From assembly GCA_947095585.1 (NCBI GenBank), contig OX352764.1, positions 75,874,816 to 75,938,815 on the forward strand: 64,000 nt of DNA. Reading direction: 5' to 3'. This stretch comes from Nephrocerus scutellatus (lineage: Eukaryota; Arthropoda; Insecta; Diptera; Pipunculidae). The notes under the pieces are model-generated. The model was given only the letters and a program-made list of their open reading frames with translations. It was not told where the DNA came from and did no database searches. Positions 1 to 11,345 of this stretch are shown here, piece by piece. The position numbers and the translations under genes were made by a program. Positions within the stretch are counted from its first letter, which is position 1, and each line of letters opens with the position of its first letter.

Positions 1-658
1 ATACAAATTTAAAATAAAAATTACCCGATTTTTTTCAAATTTTACACACATGTGTATACCCAATAAACAATACTTTTTCTAAAATTTGGTAGTGATCGGA
101 CCCCGGGTTCGGCCGCAAGGCCCTTATACATTTTTTAATTTCTTATAGTGGCATCAGATTCTTTAATGACTGTGTGCGGTGTGTGCTGCGCAGTCGGCAT
201 GGTTTTGGTGGTGGAGAGAGAGAGAGAGATAAATCTTAGCTCACGCACAAATGAACCCAGCAAATGAAACGAGAGATAAATGTTTTATGCTTAATTCAAC
301 TTACTTACTTATTTACTGAATTGTATTTTTATTGATGTCTTTTTTTGTTGTCGATATCAACTTACAGATAGAACAAAAAGTTTTCACAATATTCTGTCAT
401 TTCGCGTTTTCATAAATTAGTTCAGAGCAGTCAAAGAGTTCTCAAGAAAAATGCTCGTGTTTCTTATTTGCTCAGAGTATGAGCGTGCTTTAAGTGCTCA
501 GAATAAAATGATCTGAGCATTTCCCATTTTAACATCTGATGTCAAATGTCTCTTTCGATGATTTTCTCCTACAATAAAAAAAAATGACCCAGGATCGATG
601 AATTTCTGCGATTAGAAAATTTAGATGAAAAATTTTAATTTTTATGGGTTGTTTTTTT
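1..658 (+). mobile_element. Family A non-autonomous element, copy A1 (cut by window edge)
   Basis: The first 130 bases are one and a half of the family A tandem units (ACCCGATTTT, palindromic ACACATGTGT, then a GTGATCGGACCCC block). They are followed by a non-repeated interior containing a (GA)n run at 213-229. The right end (TTAGAAAATTTAGATG, then ATGGGTTGTTTTTTT) lies at about 610-658. The left end is outside the window. Copies A6 and A7 have the same layout, so this is a sub-type with a unique interior. No coding capacity is visible. By its shape (fixed ends, internal tandem units, no long terminal inverted repeats) it could be a Helentron/DINE-like element. That class is an inference. Confidence 0.6.
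213..229. repeat. (GA)n microsatellite inside A1
   Basis: An uninterrupted GA run of 17 bases inside the unique interior of the family A copy. The other copies of this sub-type do not show the same expansion. Confidence 0.9.
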
Positions 659-1617
659 AATAATGATTTCTTATCTGTGACTTCTAATCCAATTCACTCT
701 TTCGCTGACGACAGCACTCTCGGCTTCTCATATAAGTTTGACGAACGTCCTTCCAATTCTTATGTGGAACTCAAACAACAACGTATGTTAAGGACGTTTA
801 ATTCTGACCTAGATAGCATAATACAATGGGTAGAAAACAATCGAGTAGAATTTAACTTCCTTCCAAAACCCAATGCTGTCTCCTGTCGTCTAAACGAATC
901 CTAAATCCCAAGCCTTTATCCATGAATGGCACTTTCATCGAGGAAACTGAAAATCTCTCGTTATGTGCGTTAACGACAAGCTTCGTTGGAATGACCACAT
1001 ATTTACCCTCGCCAAAAATGCTGCGAAATGTTTAGGTTTTCTAGCCCGGTGCAAGAAAGATTTCACTCCATCTGATCTGGCTACTATATACAAGTCTTTT
1101 ATTCGCCCTGAACTTGAGTAACATTGCCATATCTGATCTGGTGCGCCTAAAACTACTTTGCATCAGCTAGATAGAATAAAAAACCGCGCGATAAAACTTG
1201 TCGGTAACGAAAATATAGCGTAATCAATAGATACGCTTGAACACCGCATGTCACTGTCTTATCGCTTTTTCTACCAGCGGTGCTCAAGAGAAATAGCCAG
1301 CTGCATGCCACGTCTCCTTGAATTCAACCGCAATACTTGTAGCGCTCTAAATGCTCATCAGTTTACCCTCAAGCCCATCTTCGGTCGTACAGTTAAGTTC
1401 AGGGATTCGTTCTTCAGCCGTACAATACGTATGCGAAATGCTCTGCCAAGCTCTGTCTTCCCACATCAGTATGATCCACAGACATTCAAAACACAAGCTC
1501 ATAGACATCTCCTCTTTTCTCCTCCTTTTCTTCAACGCGCACGCTGTGCCAAGCATATAGCCGAGTATTATTAGTATGCGAACCCGTTTAAGCTTGCGCG
1601 AATTATAAAAAAAAAAT
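657..1617 (+). pseudogene. LINE 3' region (reverse transcriptase to C-terminus), broken
   Basis: Remnant of a non-LTR retrotransposon polymerase. The frame opens at SVTSNPIHSFADDSTLGFSY, which contains the RT catalytic FADD motif. Next come a QWVENNRVEFN segment and, after frameshifts, a KLRWNDHI segment, LGFLARCKKDF, the thumb-like IRPELEYHCHIWSGAPKT, and the C-terminal tail ending in FKTQAHRHLLFSPPF. The 3' end is a short A-run at about 1607-1616. In-frame stops and shifts (for example at 902 and about 1220) show it is dead. A second 3'-end copy lies at 5277-5830. The style of the motifs suggests the CR1/Jockey group, but the exact clade is not certain. Family A copy A1 abuts it directly at 658. 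Confidence 0.75.
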
Positions 1618-4120
1618 CATGTAGATAATTGCATTGTGTTACAAATTTAATTTCGTCGTTTTTCGCAAAAAGTTTTATATCGGTGCATATTTTTTTTATA
1701 TACATGATCTAATATAAAAATATCGAAATATCGAGTCGATAGGGAACTTTGAGATTTTTGTTTTTGTTGATAGCTTCTTTCAACCAATTCCACCACTTTG
1801 CTTTTGCAAAAAGCATAAAAAACGTTCAAACTGTGAGGAATTCTTGGTCCTTTTTAATATAATTAGCACACTCTATTACTTACTTTTACAAAATAAATGT
1901 TTACTATTTGTATATAAAACTTTATAATGTATTAACTACTTGTGTAACAATGTACATATCTTTTTTATCCAAAATTTATTAATGTATGATTGTCAAACTC
2001 CTTACTTGGAACTGATGAGCTGAATTGCTGTTTAAGTACACCGTACGCTGATGTAATACTGCTGTATTATTGTAGTATATTAGTAAATTAACCAAAATAA
2101 ATACCAGCCTAAGAGTTTAGTTTGCGCAGTTATTCATTATGAACAATTACCCAAGTTAAAAATATGTAAAATCGGTCCAACTACAATGAATAAATGCCTA
2201 AACATTTTTATCACTTTCTACATTTTTGGACGATAGGAAATGGCGATTATTCAAGTAGTCGTACATAACATGTTCGATCGCTGCCGCCACTGCAGCACGT
2301 CTTTTTTGGTTTTTATCCTACTCAAGAATTGTGTTTTCTTTACAATGAAAGGAACTTGTTTTAGTAGGTCATTCTTTTATATACTTAACGTTCTCTTCTT
2401 TGTTACAAGCAAGTGAATGCACTTTTTATTTATATATCTACTAGGTTCTGTACCCGGCATTTCGCTTGGATTGTGTTGTTGTTAGATAATATAAATTTGT
2501 TAATAATTTCACATATTTATTCTGTGAGAAATTTAGCATCAAATATTGAAACATTCATATTAATATAATATACATACATTAATATTAAGAATTATAATTT
2601 AGATTTAAAACGTTTACCAACAGTTAATAAAGACAATAAAAACAAAATGAAAAAAAGGTACAAAATTTAATAATTTAATTGTTAAACATTTTTAAATGCA
2701 ATTAAACCAAATGGCTTTGTACCACGAAAGCACATCCAGCATTTGGAAGACCATTAATCTGGCTTCAGTGACAATGTCACTAATTACTCTATAATTAAAT
2801 ATTCGCAATTCGTACTCAAAAGCATTGATTTTTTTGTCAAAAATTCATTTTTCTGCTATTGACGTATTTGGCACAAGTTCAACTCGTCAATTGATCGGAA
2901 AATTTAAAATGTAATTATTTTCCAATAAATTTGCAAAAATTCTCAAGTACTAAAGTGCTGCTTATTTGTGTGTTGGTTTTTTAATTTGCCATGAGAGAAA
3001 TACTCATTAAAAACTCATTTTCAAACAATTTTTTCTTGTAGTATTTTTTTATCCTGCGTCTTCTCTCTTCCAAATTGCTTCAGCATAGGCACAACCCATT
3101 GAATATCTTCGTATGTCCTTTGAAACTTGAATTTTTTCTTAAGCAACGAAACGAAATTTCGGTCTAAGGAGCCATTTGTGAACGAGATTTCTCCACTGTA
3201 CATTTTCTCATTACTTTTGCTGCTGCTATCTAGATCTATGCCGCATCTGTCTACAGTGCTATCCTTAATCACAAGAATGTTGCTTGAATGTTCTTTTTTT
3301 TCATTTCTATTTGCCCAATAGCAAACGAAGTAGAGACAATTACTTCTGTTTCTTTATGATGCAGCTATGTGTAGTAACTCAAGCAGTTTAGGCAGTTGTC
3401 AACATTAAAAACAAGAATAGCGAGCTGTTTTTTTAATACATATTTAAAAAGAAATAACATTATGTTTTCGCCCATCAAAGATACTTTCCTGAGTCACAAA
3501 AGCTTTGACAGAGGAATATAAATCGTTACTTAAAGTCAAAATTTCACTTGGCAACTGTATATTTCCTATATTGGGAACACAGGCTAACTAAACTAACAGT
3601 ATTCTATTTTTTGCGCTTAGTACAAACCATTCGTCCAAAAGACGAATGGAAATAAGTTAAGTTCCGTTGTTTTGGTTAACAAAATTTGTAGAGCGCAACA
3701 TGGAATGTTTTCGTTTTTTTTGGTTTGAGGCCTTTTTTAACTACCTTTCGCACGACCTAGAGGGGTGAAATTTTGAAAGCGATTACCGATTAGAATGAGT
3801 ATTTCAGATAGTATGTTTACTAAATTTGTTATAAGGAAAATAAACCTGAATATCAATGAAAAGATAAAATAAGTTTCTGGACATTATTAGCCGCCTCAGA
3901 ATTGCCTCACGGAATGGTTTTTCTTTGAAAACTATAAAAATGCCAACTGTCAAGACTAAACATTTAAACCTTTGTACGTTTCAGATACTTGATTTTTTTA
4001 AAAGTGCTAAATTTTAAACATAGCTAAAACTTCGTACGAAAACAATAACATATCAATTGTTTGGTCAAACAAATCGACTCACTCTTTCGTTCCATGCACG
4101 CCCATTCGATCTGCGAGTGA
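1618..4120. other. AT-rich stretch without a recognisable gene
   Basis: No convincing coding sequence. Around 2436-2480 there is a sequence resembling the 3' end of Helentron-like elements (CTACTAGGTTCTGTACCCGG). At 3695-3800 one degenerate family C unit occurs (GAGGCCTTTTTTAACTACC and CGCACGACCTAGAGG). The open frame on the minus strand at 3021-3272 (83 codons) has no family resemblance I can name. Confidence 0.5.
3695..3800 (+). repeat. Family C unit, single degraded copy
   Basis: It contains the family C signature: a GAGGYCCTTTTTAACYACC-like block followed by CGCACGACSTAGAGGGGTGAAA. The CG-rich part of the unit is missing. Larger arrays of the same unit are at 11.3-12.1 kb and 17.1-17.6 kb. 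Confidence 0.5.
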
Positions 4121-4129
4121 CGCTTATAA

Positions 4130-4199
4130 TAATATATATAACCGCATATCCGATAAACAATTTCTCTAACATAACAATTTTCGAAACGAAAAGGTAAGT
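4130..4199 (+). promoter_or_regulatory. Possible TATA promoter with short non-coding first exon
   Basis: A TATA-like ATATATATAA at about 4131-4140 is followed roughly 30 bases later by a plausible start region. A perfect splice donor (AAAG then GTAAGT) has its intron start at 4194. The spacing fits a host 5' leader exon, but nothing downstream in the window confirms a transcript, and AT-rich DNA throws up TATA-like strings by chance. Confidence 0.2.
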
Positions 4200-4696
4200 C
4201 AGCTTATTCCATCTGAGAGTGACACTTTTTTTTCGTTAATATGTTCCAGCCACTTTAAACACACTTATTGCCTATAATGGGATTAAAATCGTCGCATTGA
4301 AATGTATATAACGCGGTGGAAATTCGTAAGCAATGTTAGGTTTTATGCCAAATAGCCTGGTAATGCGACAGTGAATAACATTGGTGGAAAAATTACAGTA
4401 AAATTTTGCAAATTCTTTAGCAATACGAGTACTCGTATATCAAAGCGTTTAGATTTATTTCTTGTAATATCTGTAGTACGTTTTTAATACATCTTGGCTT
4501 TTCGTTTAGAGTTTGTATCTGGGACAGAAATGAATTGTGAATGTTGATAAAAGTTATAATTGGAATAAGGCTGTTATATTGTCATTGTCATAATACTCCT
4601 TTTATCAATTTACTTGCCCGTCCCGGTGGAAAAGTATATAAAATAATTTGGTCGCAGACATTTAGCATAAAAGTACCCGTTTTTAACATGTATGTA

Positions 4697-5271
4697 CAGG
4701 GTTTTTCAATAAGAGCACTTCAACTTTTTTTTTGAATAAAACACAAACTGTTCGACTTTTGAACTAACTTTTTTTTTATTAACGAACTTGAACATATATA
4801 TATGATACATTTAAGTATGAAACTCGATTTCTTTTGCATGACCACCGCGTGCACGTTTTACGAAGTCCAATCTTTGAACGTGCGATCGTTATCGTCGATG
4901 AAAAAATATGGCCCAATGACGCCGCCGGCATGTAATCCGCACCAAGCAGTGACTTTTTCGGGATGCAACGGTGCCTCATTGCTTTCTGCCCAGTAACGCA
5001 TATTTTGCTTGTTGACAAATCCTTCTAGCCAAAAGTGAGCCTCATCGCTGAAGATGATTTTTCGGTGAAAATCTGCATTTAACGTAGCGGCAACAGAACG
5101 ATTAATTTGATAAAAAATTTGCACGATTTGCAATCGCTGTTCACATGTGTAGCGTTTCATGATGAAATGTGTACTAATGAAGTTTCCAAATGACAAAAGA
5201 ACAATAAAAAATATGGCGACGTTCGCCGTCCCTATCGGAGAAAAGTTGAGGCGCACCTGTTGAAACACCCG
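4697..5271 (-). mobile_element. Internally deleted Tc1/mariner element with terminal inverted repeats
   Basis: The ends are imperfect inverted repeats. The left begins CAGGGTTTTTCAATAAGAGC; the right, read inward, begins CGGGTGTTTCAACAGGTGCG; both continue into TCAACTTTT. A TA lies just outside each end. The 575-base length is under half of a usual 1.3 kb element, because the transposase inside is deleted. This is a MITE-like derivative that autonomous relatives could once have moved. Confidence 0.75.
4858..5160 (-). pseudogene. Mariner-type transposase with internal deletions
   Basis: The frame starts with an N-terminal helix-turn-helix-like segment (MKRYTCEQRLQIVQIFYQ). It then jumps directly into the catalytic core segment with the first acidic residue (IIFSDEAHFW), followed by GFVNKQNMRYW and KVTAWCGLHAGGVIGPYFF. 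A second deletion removes the part that should hold the second and third catalytic residues, and the C-terminal GGHA-like end follows after a stop. The first aspartate is present and the DDE/D triad is incomplete, so it cannot be active. The assignment to the IS630/Tc1/mariner group rests on these motifs. Confidence 0.75.
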
Positions 5272-5276
5272 ATATA

Positions 5277-5830
5277 ATCTGGCTACTATATACAAGGCTT
5301 TTATTCGCCCAAAACTTGAGTAAAATCGCCATATAGGGTCTGGTGCGCCTAAAAATACTTTGCATCAGCTAGATAGAATAAAAAACCGCGCGATAAAACT
5401 TATCGGTAACGAAAATATAGCGAAATCAATAGATTCGCTTGAACAACGCAGGAGCGTTTCCTGCTTGTCACTGTTTTATCGCTTTTTCTATCAGCGGTGC
5501 TCGAGAGAAACAGCCAGTTACATGCCACCTCTTCTTGAATTCAATCGCAATACTCGTGGCGCTCTAAATGCTCATCAGTTTACCTTCAAGCCCATCTTCG
5601 GACAAACAGTTAAGTTCAGGGATTCATTCTTCAGCCATACAACACGTATGTGGAATGCTCTGCCAAGCTCTGTCTTTTCACATCAATATGATCCACAGAC
5701 GTCCAAAACACAAGCTCATAGACATCTCCTCTTTTCTCCTCCTTTTCCTTAACGACCGCGATGTGCCAAGCATATAGCCGAGAATTATAAGGGTGCGAAC
5801 CCATTTAAGCGTGCGCGAATTATAAAAAAA
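5277..5830 (+). pseudogene. LINE 3' end, second copy, 5'-truncated
   Basis: Closely similar to 1078-1617. It starts in the LATIYK segment, continues through HQLDRIKNRAIKLIGNEN and SLEQRRSVSCLSLFYRFF, and ends with the same C-terminus and a short A-run at about 5822-5830. A frame of 130 codons (5360-5752) is open, longer than in the first copy, so this copy is somewhat less decayed. It starts immediately after the right end of the deleted mariner. The abrupt start fits 5' truncation during target-primed insertion, or truncation by the neighbour. Confidence 0.75.
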
Positions 5831-5839
5831 ATGTGAAAG

Positions 5840-8509
5840 GAATATTCGCTTCTTTTGTATCATATTAATTGATATGCAATAAGTCTTAGAGGTATATATT
5901 TGTATATAATAATATATACAAATATGTATTTAGCAAGCGTTTATTAGACACCGGGCAGCGAAGTTCCACCAAACCTATTTTCAAATATTAATAAGAAGGG
6001 ATAAAATTGCACTTACATTTTATTTGTATTCAGAGTCATACCGGTACCTGAAAATTATATATCTGATACAACATATAAACACTATACCGTTTAAAGTATT
6101 ACCAGTAGTAGTCACACAAAACCATACCACTAGTCACATGGGTTCCCCGCCCTGTAGGGATCTGTTAGGCACATATAACCTGGTTAAAACAAACTATGTT
6201 TTTAATTTTTATAGATGTTGATAAAAAAGTGTAAATAATAAATTGTCATGATGTACACACTACATCCAAAAACACATCGTCTGTTATCTACACCTCTACT
6301 ACCTCTACTCAACTACTCTAGATTTGTTCTTGATAATCGACAGATACATTCTGACCCTCAGTTTTTTTTGAAAATTGTGCTTTCTATTTTGATGATCAAC
6401 AAATAGAAAATATTATTATCCTTGACTCTAGAATGAGTCATAGCAGATGTACTTAACAAAAAGCGTCAGTATGACCAAATGAAATGAATTAAAAATTCCC
6501 AAAATTTCGGTAAATAGATACTGAAAATTTACTGACTATCAGTTTCACGGTAACTGTAACATCGGCAATGAACTTCCTGCCAGCTAGCTAGCTAGCAAAG
6601 AAAGTGCAAAAAGTCTATCATTTTGTCCCAAAACTGGATCCAATTTGTCCAAACTGTATATAGAAAGAATGATTTTCGCTAAAGAAAATTCTAAAAAATT
6701 TACTAAAACAACATTGAGAATTTTTTACCCAGATCACAAGTTTATTTAGTTCTTGCTAAACAAATCATAGAAAAATGTTCCCTGAAAAATATAATAATAA
6801 TAAGAATATAATGGTCTAGTCTCACAGGAGATACTGCACTAATTATTGAGTGCTTTTAAATATAACAGTGAAGAGTTAGCATATGAGAAGAGTTAGTTAT
6901 CTATTAAATAAAAGTTTATTCAGAAGTATTTTTTAAGATTACAATTACTTTTTAAGTTTGCGCTTAAAATAAAACTATCCTGTTAAGTAAATGACAAAGG
7001 GCAAACTTATTTCAAATGCATTGCCTACTATATCGACTACTTAATAGAAAAGTCATCCAATTTTCAAATCTGATAGAAAGCCATTTTTTATCCTTACTCA
7101 GTTTGATTATACATAAGTGTCTTTTTATAAAGTAGTTAAAAAGAGGCAAACACAAAAAAGAATTGCCTGCTTTCTTACTACTTAATAGAAAGTAACTTTT
7201 AAAAAAGAAATTAACAATTCACAGTAATCTTTTACACTTTATTACTCCTGCTACTACTCTTTGATGATTTGAAATTGCAAACTAAGAATGAATTTTTAGA
7301 AGAATCGTCAGTTATTTAGATATGAAAATCCATGCACTATGAATATAATAAGAAGAAGTTCTTGTCTGCTTATCGATTATTCAGATGTCTTCAATTGTTT
7401 GCCAGAAACATGTTACAAAACATATTTACAAAAATAAGTAAATAAGAAAGTTGAGGAGATAAGCAAATTAACCTTTCAAAAGTCAAATAATTCGACGGTG
7501 CATTACACTGGCTGTAAATAGATCTGCTATGACTCATAATATTGTCAATGGAAAACAATATTATCTATTGTAGCGATAGTTTGTCATTAAAAAAGAAAAC
7601 ATCATTGTCAAATAAACGTATGACCATAGTGCATTTGTTGATAATCAAACACAAATCCAGAGTAATTTTCCACTGTGAGTTGTAGATGTAGTATGCTGTA
7701 TGCAGCGTAAAAACAATCGAAAAATCATAATTTTCGTGCATACATTTCAGCACTCATTAAATTTAAAAATTTTCCTAACGGTCAAAATTTGCAGTTATAA
7801 GCAAGTTTGGGAAACCTGGAAATATAGTTTGTGGTGGGAGTAAGCCATCAGCAAAATAAGGGGGATAACACGAAGCATTTATGCACGTGCCAAATCATTT
7901 ATGAATTGATGGAAGTACGATCAATCCTATAGACATAGTATTCTTCCCCCAAAAAAGGAAAAGCGTAATTATCGGGGTAGTCCTTCAAAGAAAAGTTGGC
8001 GTGTGGTTAATAACCCTGCCCGTGGAAAGGATCTTCTTCTTGACCCAAGATGGTTAAAGTATAGCACTACTTCAAATTCGAACTCCACTATCCTAATTGA
8101 TGGACCAATCAATGATGGATCTTCTTCTGCTCACAGACGTGGCAACCATGTACTTTGTTTAGATCTCATTTATGTACAGTCTCAGATTTTGCTCAGCCCA
8201 CTCGATCTTAGAAAGCTCAATAGATGTGAAGAAAGCAGTCTGGAATAGCATCTCATCCGTGAATTTCAATAATACATAAAGTGAGTAGCGTCCACTTTTA
8301 GCAAAAAACGATGTGGTGGCAATCCAAAAGAATCAAGTGAGTTTGGCAACTCTGTTAGATAATTAACTTCCTCATCAACATTTACTTCGGTAACGATAGA
8401 TATTCAGAGACTTCGCCTCTTATAATGGCAAGTATTTGCTTGTTTATTTCGAGGATATCTTCATTTTTAGCAGCAAGAATGGCCCTTTCTCACAACCAGT
8501 ACAAAAAGT
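5840..8509. other. AT-rich stretch without a recognisable gene
   Basis: I see no supported gene. The open frame at 8003-8248 (81 codons) gives no recognisable domain and is flanked by stops. The whole stretch has the composition of non-coding fly DNA. Confidence 0.5.
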
Positions 8510-8620
8510 AATATATTTATATATATATAAAAAGGAAATGCTGTTCATCGGTAACCGCATCACTTGAGAACGGCTGGACCAATTTCGTTTATTTTTTAAT
8601 GTTCGTCATAGTCCAAATAT

Positions 8621-8890
8621 GGTGGGCGCGTTGCTACTGAGCAGGAGGTTCGTGGTTCGAATCCCAGTAACACCAAAAATATTTTTCACGGTGTCCCACT
8701 TGCGAATGGGTGACAAACGTTCCGAGAGTAATAACTTGTCACGGAAAGCTTCTTAATTCGCCGTTCGGATCCGGTCTTAAACTGTAGGTCCCTTCCATTT
8801 GTGTCTTAAAATATACATGCGCCAGACAAATGGTCTCAAGAAGCTAGGCCTTGGACCGCATGGTCTGTCGCGCCGAATATTATTATTATT
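8621..8890 (+). mobile_element. tRNA-derived SINE, copy S1
   Basis: Contains a B-box-like GGTTCGAATCCC and the conserved tail region (AACTTGTCACGGAAAGCTTC, CGCCGTTCGGATCCGG), and ends in an (ATT)n run. The A-box part is deleted. It is flanked by a 12-base target-site duplication, ATAGTCCAAATA, at 8608-8619 and 8891-8902, which shows retroposition into the Helentron-like element. The ATT tail suggests it used a LINE with a similar simple-repeat tail (inference). Confidence 0.85.
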
Positions 8891-9589
8891 ATAGTCCAAA
8901 TAAGGTGTATGCATGCGAATACGAAAAATTAGAAAAGTTGTCCGAAAAATTGGAAAATTCGGAAAAACTAAAAGTGCTGTTTTCCATAGGATTTTTGTAT
9001 GAACTCAAGACCAAAACTCACTATTCGATTTGCATTATTCTTCCTATGTTTTGTTTGTTGTGGTCATGGAAAAGAAAGACAATTACAAAGAAAAATTCAG
9101 ACAAACAGCAAAAAACATAATTTTTTGGAAAATTTGTAAAACGATAAATGTGTTATTTTTTGAAGAAATAACTCAATTGAAACCTGAATATATATTAATG
9201 AAAACTCTGAAAAAACACTAACCAGCCTAAATTAAAATAAAAATTGTGTTGATTCGCGATCTGCCAAACAAAAGTCGTTTTTTCTTTTCTATTCCATTTG
9301 ACAGCTGATCCATTTGCAAGGTATTTCTTTTGTGATCTGTCAACGTATCCCAATGATTCCGACCGACATGCCAATAGACTTTAAGAGCTTGCAGCTTCGT
9401 CACTCGCAATTACAATAAACAATTCAGTTTTTGCGGCATTAACCTTGAAAATCCATACTTCCATGGTCCCATGGTGTTGGGAAACCATTATCGTTGTTTG
9501 TGTACGCGCCAGACATTAAAACAAATAAAAAACAGTGCGTGTATTTTGTGCGTGTGCAATTGAATTGAAAATTCTTTGATATTGTGGAC

Positions 9590-10071
9590 AAAAAGATCTC
9601 CAAAAGACTTAAAAAGACCAATAAAAGACGCCTTAAAGTATCATACAAAGACCTCCAAAAGTCCTTCAAAAGAATCATAAAAGACCCCGCCAAAAATCAT
9701 TAAAGACTCCCCAAAAGACTCTCAAAAGACCCTCAAAAGATCCTCAAATGACCTCCAAAATACCCCCAAAAGTCCCTTAATAGACTCTGAAAAGACCCAA
9801 AAGACCCCAAAAGAACCCCAAAAAGAACCCCAAAAGACCAATAAAAGACCCATAAAAAAACCAATAAAAGACCCCCAAAAGACCCTTAGAGAATAAAAGA
9901 CCCTCAAAATACACCCAAAATACCCCAAAATACCCCAAAAATACCCCAAAAGACTCCGAAAAGACCCAAAAAGAGACCCCAAAAAACCTCAAAGGACCTT
10001 CAAAAGACTCTAAAGACTCCCCAAAAGACCTTTAAAAGACTCCCCAAAAAACCCCGAAAGACCCTCAAGGG
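9590..10071 (+). repeat. AAAAGACCC-type minisatellite in H1
   Basis: About 480 bases of irregular 9-12 base units of the form CCCCAAAAGAC. The reverse strand gives long low-complexity frames rich in G, F, W and L; these are by-products of the repeat and not genes. A second array of the same unit is at 26068-26366. Confidence 0.9.
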
Positions 10072-10289
10072 AATACCAAAATTTCAAATAGCTATTCACA
10101 AATTCATAAAATGATCACAAACAAATTTATTGAAATTGGGACAGGACAACGTCTGTCGGTTCAGCTAGTATATATATATTTATAAAAACTTGAGGAGTAA
10201 TAAGCTAAGTACAATCAAGTTATATTTGTCAAATTGAGCAAACTCGAGTTAACCTCGTTAGACGCACAACAATGCAAACGACCGCAAAA

Positions 10290-10502
10290 AGTCAGCGAAG
10301 TAAAAGTATTCCTAAGGAAAAAAAATAATATAGATATATGCATCACTTCAGAAACCCGCTTCGAAAATCAAAGGTTACGGTGATTATCACACGCATCGGA
10401 AAATGCGAGAGGCGGATCCTCTCCTTACATCAAAGTCTGCATTAAGCACTCAGAGAACATAAATATATAACTTGACCCCACGCAAACAAGATCAATTTTA
10501 GT
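10290..10502 (+). pseudogene. Jockey-like LINE, endonuclease fragment
   Basis: Two overlapping frames read NNIDICITSETRFENQ and ENARGGSSPYIKVCIKHSEN, which match the region around the SETH and ARGG motifs of the apurinic-type endonuclease of Jockey-group LINEs. A frameshift lies between them near 10375. The fragment stops where family A copy A2 begins and resumes on the other side. Confidence 0.6.
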
Positions 10503-10558
10503 AAAAAAAACAACCCATAAAAATTAAAATTTTTCTTGTAAATTCTCTAATCGGGGAT

Positions 10559-10578
10559 ACACACACACACACACACAC
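10559..10578. repeat. (AC)10 microsatellite
   Basis: Perfect dinucleotide run inside family A copy A2. Confidence 0.95.
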
Positions 10579-10946
10579 TGCGTGCTCGTTTTGTGGCAAA
10601 ATCATTCACAAATGACGCAGCGGCAGCGAACAGCGCTGCTCACAAAGCACAGAGCTCAGACTTTGCCGTGATCTGATGCGATATAGCGATATTTAAAAAT
10701 TGTATATTGGGGTCCCCAAGGGGCCGATCGCTCCAAATTTTTACAAAAAGTGTTTTCCATCGAAGACACACATGTGTACAAAATTTAAAGAAAATCGGGT
10801 AAATTTTGTAAAATATTTGTGTGTGAGCCCCCCGACCCCGCTGCCCGAGGGGCCTCAAATTTGTTGTCTTGGGAGATATACATGTGTGCAAAATTTCAAT
10901 AAAATCGGGCTGTAGGAAGTGGGTTAAAAATTTATCACAAGATTTG

Positions 10947-10974
10947 GCCAGCCAGCCAGCCAGCCAGCCAGCCA
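10947..10974. repeat. (GCCA)7 microsatellite
   Basis: Perfect tetranucleotide run next to the GCCCGTGG end of copy A2. Copies A5 and A10 have GTCG/CGAC tetranucleotide runs at the same place, so this position in the element expands repeatedly. Confidence 0.95.
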
Positions 10975-11007
10975 CGGGCAAGTGAAGTTAATATAGAGAA
11001 TTTAAAA

Positions 11008-11345
11008 ATAAATCATTTTGGCTACAACATCGCGTCTAGTTATTTTCCTTCGTGATATAAACTGGTATACGACTACATGGTTCCCCAAATAACCCACGAA
11101 CGTCGAAGAATGATGATCTCTGCTCAAGTTATGAAGCTGTAATTTTGAGGATTGGTGGAAGTCTAGCAGAAAAGTGAGGAGGACCCAGATTAGCTAGTAA
11201 CAAAACTAACTAGGACGGTTTCAGAAAGTGCAAGTCTCAAAAATAACGAGGCTTTTATTTACCTTGAAGTCTTAACTGCCGATAAGACTTTAGACTACTC
11301 GCTGTGGAATGCTGTGAAGTCCATAAAGAAACCCGTTATGCACTC
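11008..11345 (+). pseudogene. Jockey-like LINE, linker fragment
   Basis: After copy A2 the LINE resumes with a stretch ending in LTADKTLDYSLWNAVKSIKK followed by PVMHSPPI, which resembles the linker between endonuclease and reverse transcriptase in Jockey-type polymerases. No RT core follows, because the family C array begins at about 11345. Much of the intervening endonuclease is missing. Confidence 0.55.

Larger units (their letters stand above)
8510..10171 (+). mobile_element. Helentron-like non-autonomous element H1 with internal minisatellite
   Basis: The left end is a TA-rich run followed by CGCATCACTTGAGAACGGCT and GGACCAATTTCG, the sort of 5' region common in insect Helentrons. The right end is GGACAACGTCTGTCGGTTCA then GCTAGTATATATAT, the usual 3' end of that group. 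The interior has no helicase. It holds a SINE (8621-8890) and a long AAAAGACCC minisatellite (9590-10071). Homologous flanking sequence occurs again at 25.9-26.8 kb. The class is named from established features of insect Helentron ends; the pairing of these two ends is an inference. Confidence 0.6.
10503..11007 (-). mobile_element. Family A element, copy A2, inserted in a Jockey-like LINE
   Basis: Both family ends are present: the T-rich end (reverse complement of ATGGGTTGTTTTTTT) at 10503-10520 and the GCCCGTGG...AATATAGAGAATTT end at 10970-11007. The interior has about two tandem units with GTGTGTAC/ACACATGTGT cores, an (AC)10 run at 10559-10578 and a (GCCA)7 run at 10947-10974 next to the conserved end. 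Jockey-like LINE sequence lies on both sides, so this copy inserted into the LINE. Confidence 0.7.

Noticed and set aside
3021..3272. Minus-strand frame of 83 codons as a host gene
   Set aside because: No domain, no splice context, no start context, and no neighbouring support.
6580..6600. GCTAGCTAGCTAGC palindrome as a regulatory site
   Set aside because: A short simple repeat; no context supports function.
9722..9992. Overlapping frames rich in G, F, W and L, looking like a membrane protein
   Set aside because: Produced by translating the AAAAGACCC minisatellite backwards. The unit, not selection, makes the frame open.
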